From NCBI RefSeq assembly GCF_002968835.1, contig NZ_PKQK01000001.1, forward strand, positions 2,232,001-2,296,000: a DNA stretch of 64,000 nucleotides, given 5' to 3'. Of the stretch, positions 1-8,226 are shown piece after piece (within the stretch, counting starts at the first letter, position 1; every line of letters begins with the position of its first letter). The stretch is from Paenibacillus sp. PCH8 (lineage in GTDB: Bacteria; Bacillota; Bacilli; Paenibacillales; Paenibacillaceae). The position numbers and the translations under genes were made by a program. Below the pieces are notes generated by a model. It did not search any database. It had not been told where the DNA came from and saw only the letters and a list, made by a program, of their open reading frames with translations.

Positions 1-793
1 TAAAGATCTGAGCTGCGTTCACCGTACGCTGGGACATGTTCTGAAGCTGTGTGGCATCCACGTTCATATTAGAGAAATCCTGCTGAACGATAATGGTCTG
101 CATCAACGTGGCAAGTGGATATTTGGAAGCATCATTCATATAGATCAGCCCGTCGAACCAGGAATTCCATTGACCTACCATGGTGAATAAGGAGATCGTG
201 GCAATGGCGGGCATGGATACAGGCAGATAGATTCTGAAGAGGGTCGTGATATGGTTGGCTCCATCGATGAAGGCGGCTTCTTCCAGCTCTTTAGGCACAT
301 TACGGAAAAAGTTCATCATGAGAATCAGGTTCCAGACAGCCACCGCTCCTGGCAGAATCAGAGCCCACATCGTATTGATCAGCCCCAGCTTCTGGATCAA
401 AATATAGGACGGAATCAACCCCCCGCTGAACATCATCGTGAAGATGAAGAACCACGCATATAGTGAGCGCCCCTTGAAGTGCAGACTTTCTTTGGATAAA
501 GGATAAGCGGTCAGGAAGACTAGCGTCATACTGAGCAGTGTGCCGAGAACGGTACGCTCTACTGAAATCCAGAGCGCACTGAGAAAGTTACTGTTTCCAA
601 ACGTTTTGGTATAGGCGTCCACCGTAAAATCTATCGGCCAGAGTGTCACCAGATTGGCGGAGGCTGCTGCTTTACCACTGAAGGAAACTGCCAGAATATG
701 GACCAGCGGCAAGATACACAGAATAGAGACAGCTGCGATGAATAACAGGTTGAAGCCATTGAATATACGGTACCCGGTCGTTTTGTGATACAC
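1..793 (-). CDS. Carbohydrate ABC transporter permease, LplC type (3' end cut by window)
   Basis: Inner half of a sugar-import channel in the cytoplasmic membrane. The visible 264 codons start at GTG 793, preceded by GGAGGAGG at good spacing, and run off the left edge, so the C-terminus is missing. Several hydrophobic helices are visible, and the cytoplasmic EAA loop (EEAAFIDGANH) that docks the ATPase is present. It lies 33 bases after the partner permease, so the two are one leftward operon. The closest relatives in this window are the permeases at 50887-52788. No ATPase gene is seen; this family normally borrows an MsmX-type ATPase. The likely binding-protein partner is the lipoprotein at 5973-7625. 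The substrate cannot be told. Confidence 0.93.
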   Translation of the reverse strand, partial: MYHKTTGYRIFNGFNLLFIAAVSILCILPLVHILAVSFSGKAAASANLVTLWPIDFTVDAYTKTFGNSNFLSALWISVERTVLGTLLSMTLVFLTAYPLSKESLHFKGRSLYAWFFIFTMMFSGGLIPSYILIQKLGLINTMWALILPGAVAVWNLILMMNFFRNVPKELEEAAFIDGANHITTLFRIYLPVSMPAIATISLFTMVGQWNSWFDGLIYMNDASKYPLATLMQTIIVQQDFSNMNVDATQLQNMSQRTVNAAQIF

Positions 794-826
794 CTTGATT
801 CCTCCTCCATGCATTATGCTAACCCA

Positions 827-1801
827 TTAGAAAATACGATAATTGGCGATTTTGTACGCCATTCGGTACGCAGAGATGATTAGGAACATCGCGACAAATG
901 ATTTGAATAGTCCAACCGCAGTCGCAAAGCTCATCTTGCCATTCAGAATCCCCATCCGGTAGACAAACGTATCAATAATATCGCCTTTCTCATACACGAG
1001 CGGATTGTACAGGTTGAAGATCTGGTCAAATCCTGCATTCAGGATATTGCCCAGTGACAACGTACCAACCACAATGATCATTGGCACAAGAGAAGGCAGG
1101 GTAATGTGCAAGGTCTGTCTGAGTCGTGTTGCGCCGTCCACCTCTGAAGCCTCATACAATGCCGGATTAATGCCCGCCAGCGCTGCGAGAAACACAATCG
1201 TACCGAATCCAAATTCCTTCCATACGTCACTGACAACGACCGTGACACGGAACCAGTCGCCATCTCCGAGAAAGAAGATCGGTTCAATACCAGCCGCAGC
1301 CAGCACCTGATTTACGAGACCACCTTCCGGTGATAACATGTCGAGCAGAATGCCACCCAGAACGACCCAGGACAGGAAGTGGGGCAGATACACCAAGGTC
1401 TGTGAGAAGCGTTTGAACGTGGAGTTTCGAACTTCATTCAGCAAAATGGCAAACACCACCGGGGCCACGAGTCCGGCCACAATTTTCATCGAAGCAATCA
1501 GCACCGTGTTCCAGATGACCTGAACGCTGTCGGGATATTCGAACATGAAGCGGAAGTTGTCCCAACCCACCCATTTGGAACCGGTAAATCCCAGCCATGG
1601 TTTGAAATCCTGAAAAGCAATAATAATGCCGCCCATGGGCACATAGGCGAACAGTAAGGTGAGCAGTACGGCAGGCAGCAGCATCAGATGCAGCGGCCAC
1701 GTGCGTTTGAGATTCCAGCGGGTACGTTTGCGTGGTTGATGTGGTTGTCGTGTCGCTTGCCGCACCGGCTTGCTGGTTGGTAGTGGTTGTTCCATAGCCA
1801 T
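827..1801 (-). CDS. Carbohydrate ABC transporter permease, LplB type
   Basis: First permease of a two-gene leftward transporter operon, 324 residues. After a basic, Pro/Thr/Arg-rich tail of about 30 residues come six predicted membrane segments; the first is near residues 35-55. The EAA loop reads LYEASEVDGATR, the site that contacts the ATPase. AAGGAGGG sits 6 bases before ATG 1801; a second in-frame ATG two codons later is less well placed. Length and motifs match the LplB/YtcP-like group. The neighbouring kinase/regulator and binding protein on the other strand suggest one regulated uptake system. The sugar is unknown. Confidence 0.94.
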   Translation of the reverse strand: MAMEQPLPTSKPVRQATRQPHQPRKRTRWNLKRTWPLHLMLLPAVLLTLLFAYVPMGGIIIAFQDFKPWLGFTGSKWVGWDNFRFMFEYPDSVQVIWNTVLIASMKIVAGLVAPVVFAILLNEVRNSTFKRFSQTLVYLPHFLSWVVLGGILLDMLSPEGGLVNQVLAAAGIEPIFFLGDGDWFRVTVVVSDVWKEFGFGTIVFLAALAGINPALYEASEVDGATRLRQTLHITLPSLVPMIIVVGTLSLGNILNAGFDQIFNLYNPLVYEKGDIIDTFVYRMGILNGKMSFATAVGLFKSFVAMFLIISAYRMAYKIANYRIF

Positions 1802-1876
1802 CAGGGTCCCTCCTTTATCTCGTCCAGCCCTGGCATAATGAGGCGAACAAGCCTTTGCACAGAGTGGAGCATCTGA

Positions 1877-1882
1877 ATTATA
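1877..1882 (-). promoter_or_regulatory. Candidate -10 box for the permease operon
   Basis: Read leftward, a perfect TATAAT lies about 75 bases before the first permease start. No good -35 box is present at 16-18 bases, as expected for a promoter that needs an activator, possibly the AraC-type regulator encoded at 4245-5837. Confidence 0.35.
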
Positions 1883-1957
1883 GCAACGGAAATGAGCGGA
1901 CTATAGAACAACATTTCAAGGCGGATGTTGAAATATTAACTATTTGACGGAAATGAC

Positions 1958-1991
1958 AAAAAAGAGCATCCGACTCGAAAGTCCAATGCTC
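1958..1991 (-). terminator. Intrinsic terminator after the small hypothetical gene
   Basis: Read leftward, a stem GAGCAT/ATGCTC continues through TGGACT/AGTCGG around a TTCG tetraloop and is followed by six T. It separates the 92-residue gene from the permease operon. Confidence 0.85.
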
Positions 1992-2068
1992 CTGTCCTCT
2001 GGGTAGCTTCTGCCACCTGCCTTTTGTCGCCTGTTGCTTATATGCTCGTTACGCTGAACGTCCCTATA

Positions 2069-2347
2069 TTATCCCACAATCGAACCGTCATACTGCGGGT
2101 CAACCGTTCGAACGGCTGACTGCACCTCAGTGACGAGTCGCTCCCGCTCATCATAGAGTGGTTCTTCTTCTGCTTCAAAGTTAAACCGAATGGCCGTAAC
2201 ACTCCCCGGAGGTAAACTTAATTCCTGAAGCTGTAATTCGAATAGAAATGAAGCATCGAAGTCCATGCCATCCCGATCCCTATAGCAATACAAGGTGGAT
2301 AAGTCGTCCTTTTCAATCTGCAAAATGCCTTGGTCCGTCAATTGCAT
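2069..2347 (-). CDS. Hypothetical protein, 92 aa
   Basis: A small acidic soluble protein I do not recognise, with no signal peptide, membrane segment or cysteine cluster beyond one Cys. ATG 2347 has GAGGAGG seven bases upstream, and an intrinsic terminator follows, so it is a free-standing transcription unit rather than a chance frame. The sequence alternates short hydrophobic and acidic stretches (ending DPQYDGSIVG), which suggests a small beta-rich domain. It is divergent from the histidine kinase gene, with about 160 bases between them. No function can be assigned. Confidence 0.72.
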   Translation of the reverse strand: MQLTDQGILQIEKDDLSTLYCYRDRDGMDFDASFLFELQLQELSLPPGSVTAIRFNFEAEEEPLYDERERLVTEVQSAVRTVDPQYDGSIVG

Positions 2348-2506
2348 CCAAGTGCCTCCTCACGAATGTTGATTCACTCCAGTATAAGGGGATTGGAAGT
2401 CATAGGAAAGTGAGAGAACATAAAATCAACTAGAAATGTAAGGGTTTTCAATATAGAATAGGACTTCGGTGTAGATGGACTTTGAACTCAGGGACAGGGT
2501 GAAACG

Positions 2507-4270
2507 ATGAAATTCACAGTATTCGCAAAGACAATCATTCTCTTAATCTGCCTGCTGGTACCCATTCTGCTGCTATATACATACGCGAACCAGGCCAATG
2601 TGGACATGGTGGTGGAGGAGAAACAGCAGTCCAGTCTGAATCAGTTCAATTATTTCAGTTCCCAGGTGGATAAAAATATTGAGCAGCTCTCGCTGTATGG
2701 CCTGACATTGCTGCGAGATCCCAGTATCCTGCACTACCGTTACATGACGGATTCCACCAGCCAATATGAGAAAAACAGCATCTATCTGGATATTCTCGAC
2801 AAATTATCGTTGTATCAGTCCACCAGCCGATGGAAGAACGATATTACGATCGTATTGCCGCAGGCTGAGCTCGTGTTATCCACCATGTCCAGCCGGACGG
2901 TCTACGATGAGAAGATGTTGTCATTTCCGCAACCTGGACAATGGCAGTTGGAGGAAGGGAATTTCACTTATTTTTTCACAGACAACTATGAGTGGAATGA
3001 AAAACCGGCGAGTACAAGCGTGCGAACGGTGATGGAGATTAATTTTGACCCCATGAATATGGTTGCCATGTTGGATGATTTTAAAGAGGCGCAAGGCGGA
3101 GACCCTTTCTTGCTGGTACCGGGCAACGAGCCGCTGCTGAATCGTACGGCAGATCACGAACTCGTTGAAGCCATTATGCGTGATATTTCTTTTGAGGGAT
3201 CGGAGAGGGAGGGGAATCATCAGCTGGAGGTAAGTGGCAAACAGTATCTGGTCAGTTATGTACACTCCAAGCAACTGCAAGCCATATACGTCAATCCGGT
3301 GCTTCTGGATGATCTGCTGAATCCGATGGACAAGAGCCGGAATATGTTCATTACCTCCATCTTGTTGTTGCTCGTGCTGAGTATTGGGGCTGCGCTGCTA
3401 TTGTACAGAAAGGTGCAGGTTCCAATCCATCGCTTGATGAGAGGTCTGCAGCAGATTCGCAAAGGCCAGTTGTCCACACGAATTCCGGTCGATCATTCCC
3501 GTGACGAATTCGCGTACTTGACCCAGAGCTTCAACCATATGGCGGAGCAGATTCAGGAGTTAATTGAGAAAGTATACGAGGAACGCATTCGCTCACGGGA
3601 AGCGACATTGAAGCATCTGCAATCCCAGATCAATCCGCATTTCCTGTACAATTGCCTGTTTTATATTAAAAATATGACCCAGCTCGGCAACCGTGAAGCG
3701 GTGATTGCCATGTCGCTAAGTCTGGGAGACTATTATCGCTACATTACGCGGGGTGAGAATGACATGACAACCGTGGAAGAAGAGATCCGGCTGCTGAACC
3801 ATTATCTATCCATTCAACAGATGCGGACCAATCGGCTGACCTATGAGATTGCCGTACCGCAGCCTTTAATGCAGCTTCAGATTCCAAGGTTGCTTATTCA
3901 GCCCATTGTAGAGAATGCAGTCATCCATGGCATTGAGCCACTGGAGGGCAGCGGGCATGTCGTCGTAACGGGTATGGTGGTGGTACACGAGCATATTGGG
4001 GGCCGGAAATATACAAGATACAGCCTGTTTGTTGACAACGACGGTGTTACGCTGACAGCCGAACAGATTGCGGAATTGGAACGGGAGATCAATGAACCGA
4101 TGGGCGAAGAGATTGGAACAGGCACGTGGAATGTGCACCAACGTCTCATGACGCGATATGGTCTGTCGTCCGGGCTTCATTTTGCAGCCATCCCCTATGG
4201 GGGACTTAGTGTGGAAATTCGATGGTTTGAGGAGGAACAACCGCATGATGAATCTAATGGTCGTGGATGA
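2507..4270 (+). CDS. Two-component sensor histidine kinase, YesM family
   Basis: Membrane sensor that probably detects sugar or sugar-loaded binding protein and phosphorylates the AraC-type regulator encoded next. The 587 residues show a first membrane helix (about 7-27), an extracellular sensor region (28-278), a second helix (279-300), HAMP (about 301-355), and a His_kinase domain with phospho-acceptor H378 in QINPHFLYN. The ATPase domain has the N box IVENAVIHG, the DNDG box and a final GTWNVHQRL box. The last 26 bases overlap the regulator start, indicating coupled translation. ATG 2507 follows a modest AGGGTGAAACG site. Confidence 0.95.
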   Translation: MKFTVFAKTIILLICLLVPILLLYTYANQANVDMVVEEKQQSSLNQFNYFSSQVDKNIEQLSLYGLTLLRDPSILHYRYMTDSTSQYEKNSIYLDILDKLSLYQSTSRWKNDITIVLPQAELVLSTMSSRTVYDEKMLSFPQPGQWQLEEGNFTYFFTDNYEWNEKPASTSVRTVMEINFDPMNMVAMLDDFKEAQGGDPFLLVPGNEPLLNRTADHELVEAIMRDISFEGSEREGNHQLEVSGKQYLVSYVHSKQLQAIYVNPVLLDDLLNPMDKSRNMFITSILLLLVLSIGAALLLYRKVQVPIHRLMRGLQQIRKGQLSTRIPVDHSRDEFAYLTQSFNHMAEQIQELIEKVYEERIRSREATLKHLQSQINPHFLYNCLFYIKNMTQLGNREAVIAMSLSLGDYYRYITRGENDMTTVEEEIRLLNHYLSIQQMRTNRLTYEIAVPQPLMQLQIPRLLIQPIVENAVIHGIEPLEGSGHVVVTGMVVVHEHIGGRKYTRYSLFVDNDGVTLTAEQIAELEREINEPMGEEIGTGTWNVHQRLMTRYGLSSGLHFAAIPYGGLSVEIRWFEEEQPHDESNGRG

Positions 4271-5837
4271 TGAACATTCGGTAGTGGAGTCCATTGCCGC
4301 TTCCATACCGTGGAGAGAACACGGGATTGGTCAGGTGTTCAAAGCCTATTCGGTCAAAGAAGCTCTGGAACAGATGGCAGCACATCAAGTCCATATTATT
4401 ATCACGGACATCCGTATGCCGGGCATGTCTGGTCTGGATCTGGTGAGTCATATTCGGCAAAAGTGGGAACAGACCAAATGTATTATTTTATCGGGGCATG
4501 CTTCCTTCGATTATGCAAAGCAGGCTCTAAAACACGGAACGGTCAGTTATCTGCTCAAACCGGTTCGGGATGAAGAGTTGATCGAATCCGTACAGCAAGC
4601 CGCTGTGCAGATTCGGCTGGAGGGTGAGAAACAATTGCTGCACCAGCGGGCCATGTATTCGGTAAGGGAACATCTGCCCGAGAAACGTGCGGAGCTGATG
4701 AAGGATGTGCTGTTAGGGCATAGATTCGCCGATGCTGGACTCGTGGGTAAGCTGGAGCAACTGGAGATTGGATTCCGTCCACAGGATAAAATGCAGCTGC
4801 TGCTCATCCGTTATGATGACCACCAACCCACACATAAGGCGTTTCGATTGATGAAGTATGCCATCTCGAACGTGGTGGAAGAAATCTACGGTAGTGCCTA
4901 TCATCTCTGCCATACGGATGACACCTATGACGATCTGGTGTTCATGGCGAGTCCGAAACAGCCTCAGGCTGAACCTGAAATGCTGATGGGTCGGCTCGGA
5001 GAACGGCTGCTTCACAGTGTGAGGCAGTATCTGAATGCGACCATCTCCCTGTCCGTTAGTCGTATGGGTCGCTTTCCCGATCACGTGCCTCAGTTGTATC
5101 ATCAGGCGGTGAGTGCGCTACGCAAGCAGGCTGAGGCGGGCAAAGGATTACATCTGAATGCGGCAGCAGGCTCCAGAGGAGCTTCGTTGAAGTCACTTGC
5201 GGCGCTCTATGAACCGCCCGGTCTGACAACGTTATTGGAAGCCGGGCGCATGGAGGATGCAAAGCGGAAGATGGATCAGATCTTTACCGAACTGTCGAAC
5301 AGTGTGTTCCCTGAGCATGTGTATGTAGCTTTTCATTATCTGGCGGCTGCGTTCTCTTATATGGCACATCGGGAAGGAAGACAGTTAGCCGAAGTGCTTG
5401 GCGAGCAGTACCAGCAGTTGCTGAAGGATGGTTATGGCATCTCGCTGCGTAGCCTGGAAACATGGACCCGAAGTGTGATGCAGCAGTGGGTGGAGGGAAC
5501 GAATGACTCGGGACAGGATGCCGGATCAACGCTGATCCGGCAGGTACAGCAATGGATCGACCATCATCTGGGCGAGGATCTGTCGTTACAGGTCATTGCC
5601 GGAGAGGTGCATCTGCACCCGGTATATCTGTCCAAAATGTACAAACAATCCACCGGTGAAGGTATTAGTGATTACATTATCCGTTCCCGAATGGAACGTG
5701 CGGTTCATTTGCTCAAGCATACAGCGATGAAGATCTATGAAGTGGGTCAGGAAGTGGGGTATCACAATACCCCTTATTTCATTCAGGTGTTTCGCAAACA
5801 TTACGGACTCACCCCGCAAGATTTTCGGAACGGTTAA
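4245..5837 (+). CDS. Response regulator with AraC-type DNA-binding domain, YesN family
   Basis: Cytoplasmic transcription activator, 530 residues. The N-terminal receiver has the acidic pair DDE near 8-10, phospho-acceptor D55 (TDIRMPG) and the conserved Lys in LLKPV. A long linker of about 300 residues is followed by a C-terminal AraC double helix-turn-helix (about 425-530) ending in the typical YHNTPYFIQVFRKHYGLTPQDFR-like signature. ATG 4245 is chosen because GAGGAGG lies 7-8 bases before it; the frame is open further upstream but that part overlaps the kinase and lacks an RBS. It most likely activates the downstream lipoprotein gene and perhaps the divergent permeases. Confidence 0.95.
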   Translation: MMNLMVVDDEHSVVESIAASIPWREHGIGQVFKAYSVKEALEQMAAHQVHIIITDIRMPGMSGLDLVSHIRQKWEQTKCIILSGHASFDYAKQALKHGTVSYLLKPVRDEELIESVQQAAVQIRLEGEKQLLHQRAMYSVREHLPEKRAELMKDVLLGHRFADAGLVGKLEQLEIGFRPQDKMQLLLIRYDDHQPTHKAFRLMKYAISNVVEEIYGSAYHLCHTDDTYDDLVFMASPKQPQAEPEMLMGRLGERLLHSVRQYLNATISLSVSRMGRFPDHVPQLYHQAVSALRKQAEAGKGLHLNAAAGSRGASLKSLAALYEPPGLTTLLEAGRMEDAKRKMDQIFTELSNSVFPEHVYVAFHYLAAAFSYMAHREGRQLAEVLGEQYQQLLKDGYGISLRSLETWTRSVMQQWVEGTNDSGQDAGSTLIRQVQQWIDHHLGEDLSLQVIAGEVHLHPVYLSKMYKQSTGEGISDYIIRSRMERAVHLLKHTAMKIYEVGQEVGYHNTPYFIQVFRKHYGLTPQDFRNG

Positions 5838-5910
5838 CAAATCAATATGAACATTGAAATTGTGATATATGTTTGCCTCCCCGGCTGCACTATCCTTTTC
5901 ATGTAAGGTG

Positions 5911-5934
5911 CATTTGGCATCAATCCATTTGGCA
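5911..5934 (+). promoter_or_regulatory. Direct repeat CATTTGGCA x2, candidate regulator site
   Basis: Two exact 9-base copies (5911-5919 and 5926-5934), start to start 15 bases, lie 39-62 bases before the lipoprotein start. AraC-type regulators usually bind direct repeats; the adjacent gene encodes one. The link is inference. Confidence 0.4.
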
Positions 5935-5972
5935 CAAAAGGGTATCCAAGTTACCTGAGGAGGGGTTAGTTC

Positions 5973-7625
5973 ATGTATAGAAAGATGATGACTGCGTTAC
6001 TCGCATTAACGATGGTTGCTGTCACGGCTTGTAGTTCGGGGGCCACGGAAGAACCGGCGAAGGAAGCTGCTGCACCACTTGCCTTGCAAGACGGGAAGTA
6101 TGAACCAGCCGTGCAGATGAGCTATTTGCGAGCCTGGAATGATGATACCAAGTTCAAGAACGGGGAAACGGCACAGAACAATGTGCATTCCAAATGGGCC
6201 AAGGAGAGACTCGGCATCGATCTGACCACCCCGTGGGCCGTTTCGGTGACGAATGATGCCTTTTACACGAAATTACGCTTGTCTCTGTCGGCGAACGAGG
6301 AACTGCCGGATATCGTCTCCATTCGGGGAGACTACAATCTGGTACGGGAGTTAATTGAATCGGGCAAGTTCGCCAATGCTGGCGAGTTGTTTGACAAGTA
6401 TGCTTCAGAACCATGGAAAAAGGCCGCTGAATCAGCACCGGAGGAATGGTATCCGTACATGTATGAAGGTGATCGGTACGGCATTCCCATTTTCGATTAT
6501 GCCTACAATGGTGACTCGGTGATGTTCATTCGGGAAGACTGGCTGAAGAAGTTGGGACTGGAAGAACCCAAAACCATGGATGAACTGGTTAACGTCATGG
6601 ATGCCTTCACCAATAAGGACCCGGATAGGAATGGCAAGAAGGATACGTATGGTCTGACCGTGGGTATGAAGAATGCGCTCAATACCTGGATGACGGAATC
6701 GGGCTGGATCTTCGGCATGTACAACACGATGCCTGGACAGTGGAATGATGCCGGGGACGGAACACTGCAATATGGCTCCATCCAGCCTGGGGTGAAAGAA
6801 GGACTTGTGACGATGAAAGACTGGTTGTCCAAAGGTTATCTGCCCAAAGAAGCAGGTGTCTATGACGAGATCAAGGCAGCAGAACTGTTCACGGCTGGCA
6901 AAGCCGGAATCATCGTTGGACCGCACTGGATGCCGAACTGGCCGATTGATGATGTGAAGAAAAATGTGGATGGTGCCACGTACAAAGCAATTGCGCTGCC
7001 AACCGGTCCTACGGGTGAGAGCCACCAGCATGGATCAGGTGCGAGCAACGGGGTGATTCTGATTAATAAAGACATGGCGAACCCGGAGATTTTCTTCACG
7101 TATCAGAATTATCTGTTCGACAACTTTGCCAACCCGGAAGTGGGCAGCGAGTTCGAACATGGTTTTGCTCAAGGGTATGACTATGACATTGTGGACGGTA
7201 AAGTGGTTGGCGAAGCTGAAGTCAAGGATGGGGTATCCCCACTCAAATATACGATTACGTATGATGGTGCACGGATTCCAAACCTGATGATGGATACACT
7301 GGCGGAACTTGCGAAGGGCAAGGAGCCGGAGACCCCTTTTGAGAGAAATACGAAGATTGCGAACAAACCGGAAGTGTTTGCTGCCGCGGAAGTCGTCGTT
7401 GCGAACAAGGATAATGCGATCAAGAACAAGTTCACCGGAGCACCGACCGAGACGATGAAAATGAAGAAAGACGCGATCGATAAGCTGGAAAAGGACACGT
7501 TCAGCAAGATTATCTATGGTCAGGTGGGCATTGAGGAATTTGATGCTTTTGTCACGAAGTGGAAGTCCATGGGCGGCGATGATATTACGGCCGAAGTGAA
7601 CGAATGGTATAAGACAGTCAATTAA
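5973..7625 (+). CDS. Extracellular sugar-binding lipoprotein, LplA type
   Basis: Substrate-binding component of the transporter whose permeases lie at 1-1801 on the other strand. The 550-residue protein begins with a lipoprotein signal whose lipobox VTAC places the lipid-modified Cys at 20, then a long extracellular-solute-binding-protein family 1 fold. It is only distantly like the three binding proteins at 52975-58698. GAGGAGGGG stands 9 bases before ATG 5973. An intrinsic terminator follows directly. Position after the kinase/regulator pair suggests induction by its own ligand. The ligand is unknown. Confidence 0.94.
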   Translation: MYRKMMTALLALTMVAVTACSSGATEEPAKEAAAPLALQDGKYEPAVQMSYLRAWNDDTKFKNGETAQNNVHSKWAKERLGIDLTTPWAVSVTNDAFYTKLRLSLSANEELPDIVSIRGDYNLVRELIESGKFANAGELFDKYASEPWKKAAESAPEEWYPYMYEGDRYGIPIFDYAYNGDSVMFIREDWLKKLGLEEPKTMDELVNVMDAFTNKDPDRNGKKDTYGLTVGMKNALNTWMTESGWIFGMYNTMPGQWNDAGDGTLQYGSIQPGVKEGLVTMKDWLSKGYLPKEAGVYDEIKAAELFTAGKAGIIVGPHWMPNWPIDDVKKNVDGATYKAIALPTGPTGESHQHGSGASNGVILINKDMANPEIFFTYQNYLFDNFANPEVGSEFEHGFAQGYDYDIVDGKVVGEAEVKDGVSPLKYTITYDGARIPNLMMDTLAELAKGKEPETPFERNTKIANKPEVFAAAEVVVANKDNAIKNKFTGAPTETMKMKKDAIDKLEKDTFSKIIYGQVGIEEFDAFVTKWKSMGGDDITAEVNEWYKTVN

Positions 7626-7630
7626 TAATT

Positions 7631-7677
7631 AAAAGCAGGGTAGAACGGATGAATTCATCCGTCTATCCTGCTTTTTT
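7631..7677 (+). terminator. Intrinsic terminator of the lipoprotein gene
   Basis: Long stem AGCAGG...CCTGCT with inner arms GAACGGATG and CATCCGTC around AATT, followed by six T. Confidence 0.92.
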
Positions 7678-7744
7678 GCTATAACTTTGATGGAACAAAT
7701 AGAGCCTTTGGAGTTATTACTAATAATCTATGGTACATGATCAT

Positions 7745-7987
7745 CTATGATTCGCAGCGGACAAAGGTAACGTTTTTTCCTAAAATCACATTCTCCACCT
7801 TCCATCCGGCATTTAACCAAGATAGTGCCTGTGTATGATTCATGGAATTATTCACCCACCATTGTTCGCGATTATAGGCTGTCGGGGGTAACGTAAACCC
7901 GAGTATCTCCTCAAGCTCTGCGTATGTAAGGGTGATTGAAACTTGATTCAGATAGTTTTCCAAAGGGAAGTATTTACTGTAGCTCAT
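7745..7987 (-). CDS. DUF7662 domain protein, 80 aa
   Basis: Small soluble protein matching in style the DUF7662 family, recognised by the pattern YFPLENYL near the start, ELEEILGFTLPPTAY, a WW pair, and a closing WLNAGWKVENV. The function of the family is unknown. ATG 7987 is preceded by AGGAGG at 8 bases. It stands alone on the reverse strand between two rightward genes; its 3' end is 67 bases from the lipoprotein terminator. No membrane segment or signal peptide. Confidence 0.82.
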   Translation of the reverse strand: MSYSKYFPLENYLNQVSITLTYAELEEILGFTLPPTAYNREQWWVNNSMNHTQALSWLNAGWKVENVILGKNVTFVRCES

Positions 7988-8092
7988 TTATGCTGACCTC
8001 CTGAAAAGGAATAACATGATTATACAACGTGGGGATGATGATAGCGAGAGTTAGCGAACAACCGTACATAAGCCTTATTGTTCCGGTTGTAC

Positions 8093-8122
8093 TTGAGAGA
8101 GTAAAATAATAGGTGATATACG
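8093..8122 (+). promoter_or_regulatory. Weak sigma-A promoter candidate
   Basis: TTGAGA and TATACG separated by 18 bases, about 105 bases before the 570-residue gene. Fit is moderate only. Confidence 0.35.
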
Positions 8123-8226
8123 AATGTTAATACGTTTATATAACATAGATGCTTGGGATTGTTCGGGATTCATAGGGTTCAAGTGTGGTTGGTAAACATT
8201 AGATGCATGGGAAGGCAGGAGATTAG

